Assembly: GCF_024758725.1 (NCBI RefSeq)
Contig: NZ_CP096972.1
Span: 726,001 to 790,000, forward strand
Direction: 5' to 3'
Length of the DNA stretch: 64,000 nt
Source: Sphingomonas sp. SUN039
Lineage (GTDB): Bacteria; Pseudomonadota; Alphaproteobacteria; Sphingomonadales; Sphingomonadaceae
Below are positions 36,004 to 43,607 of the stretch, piece by piece (position 1 is the stretch's first letter; each line of letters begins with the position of its first letter). The notes under the pieces were generated by a model. It saw only the letters and a list, made by a program, of their open reading frames with translations, was not told where the DNA came from and did not search any database. The position numbers and the translations under genes are program-made.

Positions 36004-36272
36004 AGCGTGATGACGTCAGATTGCACCGTCGTGATTGCCCTGTGAAGTTCACCGGGAAGGAGCGGCGCGCAGCGCGGGCTGGTGGCCCGTGCCAGCGTCG
36101 CGACGCACCCGGTGGACTTCACAGGGCAACCCCTTCGGGGCGGTCGCCTTTTGGCGCAAGGCTTCGTCGCTCGTCGGTCGCGGGGGCATAGCCCCGCTCG
36201 CCTCCTCGCTCCTCGCCCTGCACCAAAATCCGCTCCGTCACGGCGGTGCAATCTGGCGTCATCACGCTCTAG
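36000..36272. repeat. 273-base palindromic MITE-like element with CTAGAGCGTGATGACG termini
   Basis: Terminal arms 36000-36028 and 36244-36272 match as inverted repeats with one mismatch in 29 bases (CTAGAGCGTGATGACG start). An inner pair, 36034-36056 and 36108-36130 (TTGCCCTGTGAAGT core), matches with two mismatches. No open frame in it looks like protein. Both flanking convergent genes end in TAG codons lying inside the terminal arms. CTAG at both ends may be a target duplication. It is probably a non-autonomous mobile or domesticated repeat. Confidence 0.8.
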
Positions 36273-36808
36273 ATTACCGGTATTGTTGTTTTGGCCGCGC
36301 GCCGGGCGCGTGCTGCTAACCGGCGCTGTTCGCGGGCAGCCGCACGTTCTGCGGCCTTCTCGTCGCGTCTGTCCTCGGCAGCGGTCGACTCGACATATTC
36401 GTAGCCGGCCGGGATACGTCGCGCCGCGCCACCGACGATGATTTCCATATTTGCGGCGTCGTCGCTCTCATCGAGCGGTTTCACGACGACGCTGGAAATC
36501 GGTGCGATGCGGGCATCCGCTGGCGCCGGGGCTGCGGCGTCGGCATCGACGCGCGGCGTCTGTTGCGCATGAACGAGCGCACCACTGCCCAGCGCCACCG
36601 TGGCGAGCACCGCTTTGGCGAGCGGCCGCGAATAGCGGACGCAGAGTTCACCTGCGGCCTTGGCCATCAGCCGTCGCCGCTGGGCTTCGGTCGTGCCGTC
36701 GAGATTGTGAACAGTCTGGCCGCAATGCCTGCAGTCGTTCCCGGTCATCACCGTGTCGAGACGGTCGGCAACAGGGCAGGGGCGCGCGATGGCAGGGAAC
36801 CAGCTCAT
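36269..36808 (-). CDS. Hypothetical protein: N-terminal Cys motif domain, one membrane helix, basic C-terminal tail
   Basis: The first 65 of 179 residues hold a Cys pattern: PCPVADRLD, then CRHCGQTVHNLDG, then GELCVRYSR. It resembles the small C..W..M...C..C...V.D....T......L....G..CVRY domain found at the N-terminus of various proteins. A hydrophobic helix follows (KAVLATVALGSGALVHA, about 70-86), then an Ala/Pro linker, SVVVKPLDESDDAANMEIIVGG, and a charged coiled tail (EDRRDEKAAERAAAREQRR). The likely topology is Cys domain in the cytoplasm and tail in the periplasm. The function is unknown. Its TAG stop lies in the adjacent palindromic element. Confidence 0.75.
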   Translation of the reverse strand: MSWFPAIARPCPVADRLDTVMTGNDCRHCGQTVHNLDGTTEAQRRRLMAKAAGELCVRYSRPLAKAVLATVALGSGALVHAQQTPRVDADAAAPAPADARIAPISSVVVKPLDESDDAANMEIIVGGAARRIPAGYEYVESTAAEDRRDEKAAERAAAREQRRLAARARRAAKTTIPVI

Positions 36809-36917
36809 GACGATTGCGAGTTTGTCAGAACGCGAGCCACTTGCCTAGAGCAGACAATGTGCTAACGGCCCGCGCTTGGTCTGCCGGTCGGAAACCGGCG
36901 ACATCGCAGGAATAGAC

Positions 36918-37145
36918 ATGAAAAGCACCGGCCACCCCGATTACCACATGATCAAGGTCAAGATGACCGATGGCACCGAGTTCGAGACGCGCTCGACCTG
37001 GGGCAAGGAAGGCGATCTGATGACGCTCGAAATCGATCCGCTCGCGCATCCGGCATGGACCGGCGGCAAGGGCACGATGCTCGACGCCGGTGGCCAGGTC
37101 GCGCGCTTCAACAAGCGTTTCGGCGGTCTCAGCCTCAAGAAGTGA
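36918..37145 (+). CDS. rpmE: 50S ribosomal protein L31
   Basis: This 75-residue L31 begins [20 protein letters not shown], with the alphaproteobacterial pattern [11 protein letters not shown] and HPAWTGGKG, ending [11 protein letters not shown]. It lacks the CxxC zinc motif of zinc-binding L31 proteins. The ATG at 36918 follows GCAGGAA. The stop overlaps the GTG start of the following gene. Confidence 0.93.
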   Translation: MKSTGHPDYHMIKVKMTDGTEFETRSTWGKEGDLMTLEIDPLAHPAWTGGKGTMLDAGGQVARFNKRFGGLSLKK

Positions 37146-37690
37146 GCGGTCCGGAGCCATCCGCTCCGGCCCCCCTTATCGTGACAGCGCTGCTCGGACG
37201 AGAGGACTTCGCCTGGGCGGATGCCCTGCGTCGCGCGCATTTTCCGCCCGAGCGGAACTTCTTGCGTGCGCATGTCACCCTGTTCCACCATTTGCCGCCG
37301 TCGGTAACACGCGAGTTATGCGACCTCTTGAAGGACGAGACGCGCGCGCCCGCGCCTGCCGCACGGCTGGCTTCGGTTGTGTCGCTGGGACGCGGCGTCG
37401 CCTACCGGATCGACAGCCCCGATCTGACGGCAGTGCGCGCGCGCATTGCCGACCGGTTCGCGGCGGTACTGACCCCGCAGGATAGCGCGGGCTGGCGTCC
37501 GCATATCACCGTGCAGAATAAGGTCGCCGCCGATGTCGCGCGCGCCTTGCTGGCGACGCTGTCCGCCGGTTTTGCGCCACGTCCGCTCAGCATCGGCGGG
37601 CTGGCCGTCTGGCGATACCGAGGCGGCCCTTGGGAACCCGTCGGCGCGTGGGCCTTCGGGACCGGGCACGCGATAAAGCCACCCTGTTGA
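37142..37690 (+). CDS. 2'-5' RNA ligase / cyclic phosphodiesterase-like protein (2H family)
   Basis: This 182-residue protein has the two H-x-T/S motifs of the 2H phosphoesterase family: HVTLFHH near residue 43 and HITVQNK near residue 121. It also has the N-terminal [19 protein letters not shown] strand-helix. Members hydrolyse or form 2',5'-phosphodiester or cyclic phosphate bonds in RNA. The GTG start at 37142 overlaps the rpmE stop (GTGA). The stop overlaps the -35 element of the tRNA promoter. Confidence 0.8.
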   Translation: MSGPEPSAPAPLIVTALLGREDFAWADALRRAHFPPERNFLRAHVTLFHHLPPSVTRELCDLLKDETRAPAPAARLASVVSLGRGVAYRIDSPDLTAVRARIADRFAAVLTPQDSAGWRPHITVQNKVAADVARALLATLSAGFAPRPLSIGGLAVWRYRGGPWEPVGAWAFGTGHAIKPPC

Positions 37691-37714
37691 CGCGTTTCGC
37701 GGCGCTGGTATAGG
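37687..37714 (+). promoter_or_regulatory. Promoter for tRNA-Met
   Basis: TTGACG (37687-37692), a 16-base spacer, then TATAGG (37709-37714), with a GC-rich stretch like a discriminator after it. The tRNA begins 27 bases further on. The element overlaps the stop codon of the upstream gene. Confidence 0.6.
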
Positions 37715-37741
37715 CCGCGCTCCCGGACGGGGTCCGAACGG

Positions 37742-37818
37742 GGCGGAGTAGCTCAGCTGGTTAGAGCAGCGGAATCATAATCCGCGTGTCGGGGGTTCAA
37801 GTCCCTCCTCCGCTACCA
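37742..37818 (+). tRNA. tRNA-Met (CAT), elongator type
   Basis: This 77-base tRNA has an encoded CCA. The acceptor stem is GGCGGAG/CTCCGCT, with one G-T pair. The D-arm is GCTC..GAGC, the anticodon stem GCGGA/TCCGC encloses the CAT anticodon (loop ATCATAA), and the T-loop is TTCAAGT. The overall shape fits elongator Met. CAT is also the unmodified anticodon of tRNA-Ile2, a less likely alternative; it is not initiator-like because the acceptor end is paired and the three G-C anticodon pairs are absent. Confidence 0.92.
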
Positions 37819-37829
37819 TTTCGCGCTAC

Positions 37830-37953
37830 ACAAAACCTTCCGGTGGAAGGTTTTGGGCGCGAAATCCCGAGCCGAAGGCGAAGGGCGAGCGACCGGACAA
37901 AATCGTCCGGGGGAAGATTTTGCGTCGGAAATCCTGAGCAAAGCGAAGGGGCG
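37830..37953. repeat. Two tandem 57-base hairpin repeats after tRNA-Met
   Basis: Copy 1 (37830-37887) and copy 2 (37897-37953) are direct repeats with the same internal layout. Each has a hairpin (AAAACCTTCC-GGT-GGAAGGTTTT; AAAATCGTCC-GGG-GGAAGATTTT), then GAAATCC-GAGC and GCGAAGGG blocks. One base-pair change between the copies is compensatory (C-G to T-A). The first hairpin lies 14 bases after the tRNA and could end its transcript; the second copy ends 3 bases before the next gene's stop. Confidence 0.75.
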
Positions 37954-37956
37954 TCG

Positions 37957-38733
37957 TCACCCCTCACTTAGTGCCGTCTCCAGCACCCGCACCAGACCTC
38001 CGAATTCGCTTTCGCCCGCAAAACTGTGCGACGCCGTTTCGATCCGTTCCACCTTCACCGCCGGGTCGCCCCGCCAGACATCGGCAAAGGCGATTGCGGT
38101 CGCATCGCCGGTCGCCAGCAAGATCGTCGTCGGGATCGGCGATGCCTCCAGCGCGCGGACGGTCTTGTCGGCGAGGCTATCGGGCTGCGCGGGCTTGGCG
38201 GCGGCGAGGCGGCCGAGCCCTTTCGCGAGCTTGCCCATATCGATCTTGCCGGTGAGCAGCGCCTTCCAGGCTTCCGGATCGCGCAGGCGGCGCACGTAAC
38301 GGTCCTTGATCGCGGCAGGCGGCGGCATTTCGCCCGTCGAGGGGATGACCCAGAGATTGGCAAGCACGCGGGCATCGACCGGCGTCCCGTGCAATGCGAG
38401 CGCGGTTGCCGCGTCGCAATTGCCGAACGCGACGATGTGGGTGAGGGCAGGGCATTCGCGACGGAATGCGTCGAGTGCGGCGATGATGTCCGGCCCGCTG
38501 AAGCGGAACCCCCGGTTGTCGCCTTCGCTGTCGCCAACGCCGCGCCGATCAAAGCGGAACACGGGATAGCCCTTCGCCGCGATAGCCGCGGCCAGTTCGG
38601 CCATGCCGCGATGCGCGCCACTGCGGATTTCGTTGCCGCCGGAGACGATCAGCAGTCCCGCTTTGTCCGCCGCGTCGTCGAGCGACCCGACCAGCGTTGC
38701 ACCCTCGCAGGTAAAGGTCAGCGCACGCCGCAT
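37957..38733 (-). CDS. Exosortase A system-associated alpha/beta hydrolase 1
   Basis: This 258-residue alpha/beta hydrolase matches the exosortase-associated hydrolase type 1. It begins MRRALTFTCEGATLVGSLDD and has LLIVSGGNEIRSGAHRGMAE, the YPVFRFDRRGVGDSEGDNRG stretch and DAALALHG-like nucleophile region (FGNCDAATALALHG, where Cys stands where Ser is usual). Late HSF (TASHSF) supplies a catalytic His. The ATG at 38733 was chosen because it overlaps hydrolase 2 by 16 bases; an ATG 12 bases earlier is possible. The substrate is unknown; it is the last gene of the left arm of the XrtA locus. Confidence 0.85.
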   Translation of the reverse strand: MRRALTFTCEGATLVGSLDDAADKAGLLIVSGGNEIRSGAHRGMAELAAAIAAKGYPVFRFDRRGVGDSEGDNRGFRFSGPDIIAALDAFRRECPALTHIVAFGNCDAATALALHGTPVDARVLANLWVIPSTGEMPPPAAIKDRYVRRLRDPEAWKALLTGKIDMGKLAKGLGRLAAAKPAQPDSLADKTVRALEASPIPTTILLATGDATAIAFADVWRGDPAVKVERIETASHSFAGESEFGGLVRVLETALSEG

Positions 38734-39401
38734 GACGTCATCCATTGAGCTATGTCGGTGACGGCAGCGGCGGCGAGCGCCGGATCGTGGTCGGGCTCCG
38801 CGCGCCTCCACAAGGGGGTACCATCAAGCCGCACATCGGCGTCCCCTGCTTCGTCCTCCAGCCGCACGGTGCGAATCGTGCCGTCTGCGGCCGGAATGGC
38901 GGTTTCGAGCGCGGAAAACAGGTCCGGGTGGATGAGGTTGCCCGCCAGCGCCGTCGGCTGCGTGCGCGCTGCCGCTTCGAGTTCGCCCGCCTTGATCCCT
39001 GCCGTCATCGCCGTCGCGCGGACCATGTCGCGCAGCAGCCGTGCGCCGGTTTCGGGCGCAAGCCGCCAGTGCCGTTCAGTGGCGGCAAAGCCGTCGAGCA
39101 GGGCTCCTCCACGCAGACTGACGGTCGCTACAGGCGCTGGCAGTGCGGCAATCGCCGTCCGCCAGTCGGCGAACCGTGCATCGACGGTCGCGAGCGGGCT
39201 GTCGTTGGTGCCGGGCAAATCGGGGAGCATCGACGCGACGCCCGTTGCCGCGAGGCCACGAATCACCTCGACCAGAAAATGCCGCGTACGGTTCGCCTCC
39301 TCGAACAAAGGGGGCAGGACCAACACCAGCGGCGCATGGTCGGGGCCGAATTTCAGCATCGCCTCGCGCTCGTCTCCGCGCCAGGCATAGCGATGGATCA
39401 C
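38718..39401 (-). CDS. Exosortase A system-associated hydrolase 2
   Basis: This 227-residue alpha/beta hydrolase-like protein has the pattern of the second XrtA-associated hydrolase: LVLVLPPLFEEANRTRHFLV, then LPDLPGTNDSPL and a weak nucleophile region (ATVSLRGGALL). A GTG start at 39401 overlaps the ACP stop (GTGA); an ATG 30 bases upstream would lie inside the ACP gene. It is not obviously catalytic, since no clear G-x-S-x-G is present. It lies between the ACP and hydrolase 1 in one operon. Confidence 0.82.
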   Translation of the reverse strand: MIHRYAWRGDEREAMLKFGPDHAPLVLVLPPLFEEANRTRHFLVEVIRGLAATGVASMLPDLPGTNDSPLATVDARFADWRTAIAALPAPVATVSLRGGALLDGFAATERHWRLAPETGARLLRDMVRATAMTAGIKAGELEAAARTQPTALAGNLIHPDLFSALETAIPAADGTIRTVRLEDEAGDADVRLDGTPLWRRAEPDHDPALAAAAVTDIAQWMTSCGVR

Positions 39402-39664
39402 GCGCGGACCTTGCTCTCGGCGAAGTCGCACAGCGCACCGAAGGTCGCGAGCATATCGCCATCGACATCGTCGTCGTCGATCACGATGCCGAGCCGGTCT
39501 TCCATTTCGGTCAGCAGCCCCGCCACCGCCATCGAATCGAGTTCGGGCAAGCTGCCGAACAGCTCGGTGTCGACGTCGAACGCATCGACGCGCGACTGCG
39601 AAATGCCGAGCACATCGCGCAGGACACCGCGCACCACCCGTTCGACTTTGCTTGCCCCGCTCAT
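39398..39664 (-). CDS. Acyl carrier protein, exosortase A locus
   Basis: This 88-residue carrier protein has the phosphopantetheine-attachment serine at residue 44 in LPELDSMAVAGLLTEME and the usual acidic four-helix pattern (DRLGIVIDDDDVDGDMLATF). It is distinct from fatty-acid ACP and belongs to the one associated with XrtA loci. The neighbouring acyl-AMP ligase is the natural candidate to load it. Its stop overlaps the hydrolase 2 GTG start. Confidence 0.9.
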   Translation of the reverse strand: MSGASKVERVVRGVLRDVLGISQSRVDAFDVDTELFGSLPELDSMAVAGLLTEMEDRLGIVIDDDDVDGDMLATFGALCDFAESKVRA

Positions 39665-39697
39665 CCGGCCCTCGTTAGCGAAGATAGACGCGCGCCG

Positions 39698-40723
39698 TTA
39701 GCCGCTGCGCCCGCGCCCGACAAGCGCGCGCAGCCCCGATTTGGCGGCACCGATCAGCCCGCTCGGCTTGCGCGGGTTATAGAGCTCGACCCGCATTCGC
39801 ATGACGCGCGTGTCCATCCAGTCGGCTTTGTAACGGTCGTCGCCGGTGCCGAAATCTATCAGGTCGACCCGGTCACGGTCGATGACATGCTCGAACATCG
39901 CCTGCGACAGGATCGTGCCCGGCGACAGCTCGGCGACGTCCTCGCGGTGCGCGAGCTTGTGGATGATCGCCACACCGTGTTCGACAGTCCATAACTGCGC
40001 CGCGACCGCACGACCCTCGATGCGCGCAATGCCCAAGCGCAGCGCGCCTGCCGCGCCTTCGTCTTGGGCCATCGCCCGGACGAAATCGAGCGATCCCTCC
40101 TCGGGTTTCCAGCTGTCGGCGTAGATGCTGGCGTAATCGTCCCATGCGTCTGCGTCGAAGCGGTCGAGGATGGACAGCTCCATCGGCGTCTTGGCAGCTT
40201 TGCGCTTGGCGGTCGAGCGGAGCTGGCCGGGGCGTTCGGCCCAGAATTCGGCAAAGGTCTTGCCGGTAACGTCGATGCTCCAGTTCGCGGTCTGCGGCGT
40301 GACGCGGGCGACCCAGCCGGCGCGGGCAAAGCCGCTGCGGAGCAATTCGGCTTCGGCTTCGGGAACATGGTCGAGCATGATCGAGGCAAGGCGTGAACGC
40401 AGACGGCGGGCAATCGCGACAATCAGCGCACGGGCAGTGGCTTCCGGGGGCGCACCGGTGACGATCAGGCGAAAGGCGAGCGTGTACCAGCTGGCCAGCC
40501 CCCTGGCGGCATTGCCGGTCTCGGCAAGAAAGAGCCATGCGTCGCTGCCCTCGGCACGGGCGCGGACGATCAGCGGGCGGTCGCCGGGCGTGCAATGCGT
40601 CCAGGTCCGTCGGAACCAGTCGAGCCGGTCGAACAGGCTGCGCCCCGCCTCGCGGTCGAGCGAACCGCGCGCGGCGCTTTCCGCATCGGCGAAGTCACGA
40701 AATATTTCACCCTTTACCCACAT
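39698..40723 (-). CDS. GNAT/BioF2-like acetyltransferase family protein
   Basis: This 341-residue protein begins MWVKGEIFRDFADAESAARG. The C-terminal GNAT-like half (about 165-320) includes FAEFWAERPGQLRSTAKRK, YADSWKPEEGSLDF, IARIEGRAVAAQLWTVEHGV and DRVDLIDFGTGDDRYKADWM. It resembles the FemAB/CelD/BioF2 acyltransferases found in exosortase loci. It probably acyl- or aminoacyl-modifies a sugar or carrier-bound intermediate, but the substrate is unknown. It is divergent from the acyl-AMP ligase by 46 bases and is first in the left-arm operon. Confidence 0.82.
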   Translation of the reverse strand: MWVKGEIFRDFADAESAARGSLDREAGRSLFDRLDWFRRTWTHCTPGDRPLIVRARAEGSDAWLFLAETGNAARGLASWYTLAFRLIVTGAPPEATARALIVAIARRLRSRLASIMLDHVPEAEAELLRSGFARAGWVARVTPQTANWSIDVTGKTFAEFWAERPGQLRSTAKRKAAKTPMELSILDRFDADAWDDYASIYADSWKPEEGSLDFVRAMAQDEGAAGALRLGIARIEGRAVAAQLWTVEHGVAIIHKLAHREDVAELSPGTILSQAMFEHVIDRDRVDLIDFGTGDDRYKADWMDTRVMRMRVELYNPRKPSGLIGAAKSGLRALVGRGRSG

Positions 40724-40769
40724 AGGGCTATCTCCGCCGTCGCGCGCATGTTGCTGGAGCCTGTTCCGG

Positions 40770-42263
40770 GTGCAAGTCCTTGAGTCAAAACACTGTCCGA
40801 TCGACCACGTCGCCCTGTCAGGTGACGGCGATGCACCTGCTTTGGTTACCAAATCGGTAACCATAAGCTTCGCGCAGCTTGAAACGATGGTCGGGACGCT
40901 GGCGGGGGCGTTGCAGGCGCGCGTGCCGGAACCCGGCGCTCGGGTGGCGACATGGCTACCTAAAACGGTCGAGGCGTGCCTGATGCCGCTCGCCGCGCCG
41001 CGCGCGGGGCTGGTGCACGTGCCGGTGAATCCGGTGCTCAAACGCGCGCAGGTCGCGCATATCCTGTCCGACAGCGGGGCATCGCTGCTGCTGACCAGCG
41101 CGGCGCGCGCGGCGACGCTGGAAGCGGGGGACGTGCCCGAGGGGTGTGCCGTGTGGCTGGAGGAGGAGGCGCGCGCTGTCGATGCAACAGCGTTGCGGCC
41201 ATCCAGCGCCGATCCCGATACTCTCGCCGCCATTCTCTACACCTCGGGGTCGACCGGCCGACCAAAGGGGGTGATGCTCAGCCACGCCAATCTGTGGCTC
41301 GGGGCGGTCAGTGTCGCGCACTATCTCGGGCTGCAGCCCGACGACCGCACGCTCGCCGTGCTCCCGCTCGGCTTCGATTACGGCCAGAACCAGCTGTTCT
41401 CGACGTGGAAAGCAGGCGGGGCAGTCTATCCGTTCGATTTCCTCATGCCCAAGGACGTGTGGCGTGCCATCGAGCGCGAGGGGATCACCACGCTGGCGGC
41501 GGTGCCGCCGCTGTGGCTGCAACTCGTCGAAACCGAGGCGCCGCCCGCGCAATCCATCCGCCGCATCACCAATTCCGGCGGCGCGCTCACCCCTGCGCTC
41601 ATCGACCGCTTGCGCCCGCGGGTACCGAACGCCGATATCTACCCGATGTACGGCCTGACCGAAGCTTTCCGTTCGACCTATCTGCCGCCTGCGCTGGTCG
41701 CGTCGCACCCCTCGTCGATGGGCTGCGCCATTCCCTTTGCCGAGGTGATGGCGGTCGCGCCCGACGGGAGCGAGGCCGCCTCCGGCCAGCCGGGCGAACT
41801 GGTCCATGCCGGGCCGTTGGTCGCGCAAGGCTATTGGCAGGACGCCGAACGCACCGCGGTGCGCTTCAAGCCCGCGCCCGGGTGGTCGCAAAGCGGCGGC
41901 ATGGCGGTGTGGTCGGGCGATACGGTGAAGCGCGATGCTGACGGCCTGTTCTATTTCGTCGGCCGCGACGACGAGATGATCAAGACCAGCGGCCATCGCA
42001 TCAGCCCGCTCGAGATCGAAGAAGCGGCACTGGCGAGCGGCGTCGTTGCCGAGGCGGTGGCGCACGCGATCCCCGACCCTGCAACGGGACAAGCGACGCG
42101 GCTGGTACTGCGCGGCACCGGCGACAGCGAGGCTCTGTCGGCGCACCTCAAGCGCGAACTGCCCTCGCACATGCAACCCAAAACCATCGAGTGGCGCGAC
42201 GAGTTACCCCGCAACGCCAATGGGAAGATCGATCGTTCTGCGATCCGGAGCGAAGTCGCATGA
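40770..42263 (+). CDS. Acyl-CoA ligase (AMP-forming), exosortase A system-associated
   Basis: This 497-residue ANL-superfamily enzyme has ILYTSGSTGRPKGVMLSHAN (P-loop), IYPMYGLTEAFRSTY (A5), FVGRDDEMIKTSGHRISPLE (A7-A8) and the catalytic lysine in ELPRNANGKIDRS (A10). It should adenylate an acid and load it onto the neighbouring carrier protein. No ATG is in frame near the start; GTG 40770 is proposed. The stop overlaps the decarboxylase start. It shares a 46-base divergent promoter region with the acyltransferase-like gene. Confidence 0.9.
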   Translation: MQVLESKHCPIDHVALSGDGDAPALVTKSVTISFAQLETMVGTLAGALQARVPEPGARVATWLPKTVEACLMPLAAPRAGLVHVPVNPVLKRAQVAHILSDSGASLLLTSAARAATLEAGDVPEGCAVWLEEEARAVDATALRPSSADPDTLAAILYTSGSTGRPKGVMLSHANLWLGAVSVAHYLGLQPDDRTLAVLPLGFDYGQNQLFSTWKAGGAVYPFDFLMPKDVWRAIEREGITTLAAVPPLWLQLVETEAPPAQSIRRITNSGGALTPALIDRLRPRVPNADIYPMYGLTEAFRSTYLPPALVASHPSSMGCAIPFAEVMAVAPDGSEAASGQPGELVHAGPLVAQGYWQDAERTAVRFKPAPGWSQSGGMAVWSGDTVKRDADGLFYFVGRDDEMIKTSGHRISPLEIEEAALASGVVAEAVAHAIPDPATGQATRLVLRGTGDSEALSAHLKRELPSHMQPKTIEWRDELPRNANGKIDRSAIRSEVA

Positions 42264-43471
42264 AGCCCTTCGGCACCATTCCGCCCTGGTGGGATGCCGC
42301 GCGCATGGATCGTGCGCTGGCGGCGAGCAGCGTGGCGACGCCCTGCTTCGTCTATGACCTCGACATCGTCCGCGACAAGGTCGCGACATTGCGCGCGGCG
42401 CTGCCGCCGGGGGTCGGCATTCATTACGCGGTCAAGGCAAATCCGCTTCCCGGGATCATCGCGGCGCTGGCCGCGCTCGTCGACGGCCTCGACATTGCCT
42501 CGGCGGGCGAACTTGCGCTGGTCGAGAGCGCCGCGCCGCACGCGCACGTCTCGTTTGCCGGACCCGGCAAGCGCGACAGCGAGATCGAAGCGGCCATTCG
42601 TGCCGGTGTCACGCTCAACCTGGAATCCGAAGGCGAAGCGGACCGCGCGCTCGCCATTGCCAGCCGCCTCGGCATCGCCCCCAAACTCGCCGTTCGCGTG
42701 AACCCAGATTTTTCGCTCAAGGGCTCGGGCATGAAAATGGGCGGCGGCGCAGCGGCCTTCGGGATCGATGCCGAGCGTGTAGCGCCGCTCGTCCGCCGTT
42801 TGATCCAGACCGGAGCCGACTGGCGTGGTTTCCACATTTTCGCCGGCAGTCAGGCACTCGACAGCGAAGCCATCGCCGCGACCCAAGCCGCCACGGTCGA
42901 ACTCGCCGGGCGGCTGGCGGAGGAAGCGGGTGCGACCCCGCCGTTGGTCAACCTCGGCGGCGGCTTCGGCATCCCCTATTTCGCAAACGACGCAACCGTT
43001 GACGTCACTTTCGTCGGCGCGCGCCTCGGCGATGCCCTCGCCGCACGTGCCGACAGCCTAAAGACCAGCCGCTTCGCGATCGAACTCGGTCGCTGGCTCG
43101 TCGGCGAGTGCGGCGTCTATCTATCGCGCGTCATCGACCGCAAGGAAAGCCGGGGCGAGACTTTCCTCGTCACCGACGGCGGCCTGCACCACCAGCTGGC
43201 TGCGAGCGGCAATTTCGGGACCGTCGTCCGCCGCAACTACCCCATCGCCGTCGCGACGCGCTTCGCCGAACCTCCGTCCGAAATTGTGAACATTGTCGGA
43301 TGCCTGTGCACACCGCTGGACAAGCTCGGCGACAGCGTGTCGATGCCGCGCGCGGACGTGGGTGACGTCATCGCGGTGTTCATGGCGGGGGCTTACGGGG
43401 CCAGCGCCAGTCCGGCGGCGTTTCTGGGCCACGGCCCCGCGCCGGAACATATCATCGGTGCCGCTGACTAA
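42260..43471 (+). CDS. PLP-dependent decarboxylase, exosortase A system-associated
   Basis: This 403-residue fold-type III decarboxylase is of the ornithine/diaminopimelate decarboxylase superfamily. The PLP lysine is in IHYAVKANPLPGIIAAL (about residue 58). The phosphate-binding GGG is in LVNLGGGFGIPYF, and the C-terminal motif GCLCTPLDKLGDSVSMP corresponds to the E-x-C-E-S-x-D region. It likely decarboxylates an amino acid, and may supply a precursor for the ACP-linked product. ATG 42260 overlaps the ligase stop. Confidence 0.9.
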   Translation: MKPFGTIPPWWDAARMDRALAASSVATPCFVYDLDIVRDKVATLRAALPPGVGIHYAVKANPLPGIIAALAALVDGLDIASAGELALVESAAPHAHVSFAGPGKRDSEIEAAIRAGVTLNLESEGEADRALAIASRLGIAPKLAVRVNPDFSLKGSGMKMGGGAAAFGIDAERVAPLVRRLIQTGADWRGFHIFAGSQALDSEAIAATQAATVELAGRLAEEAGATPPLVNLGGGFGIPYFANDATVDVTFVGARLGDALAARADSLKTSRFAIELGRWLVGECGVYLSRVIDRKESRGETFLVTDGGLHHQLAASGNFGTVVRRNYPIAVATRFAEPPSEIVNIVGCLCTPLDKLGDSVSMPRADVGDVIAVFMAGAYGASASPAAFLGHGPAPEHIIGAAD

Positions 43472-43607
43472 CGTCCGCAACTGACGTCACCACTAACGCA
43501 ATATTCACCTCTCGCGTCCTAGATGGGGACGCTTTCATGGGGTTGGCGCGGGTCCGGACGTCCGGGCGCGGGGTCGAATTCCATCAAACGGGCAAGGATT
43601 TTGGGTT

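Noticed and set aside
36000-36272. Insertion sequence with a transposase
   Set aside because: At 273 bases with no protein-like frame it cannot encode a transposase; it is listed as a MITE-like repeat instead.
37830-37953. tRNA-associated attachment site of an integrative element
   Set aside because: The repeats do not copy the tRNA 3' end, and no integrase is present in the window.
43540-43607. Possible sigma-54 promoter for the XrtA export genes (TTGGCGCGG stretch)
   Set aside because: The GC element at -12 (TTGC) is missing at the required spacing, so the match is not credible.
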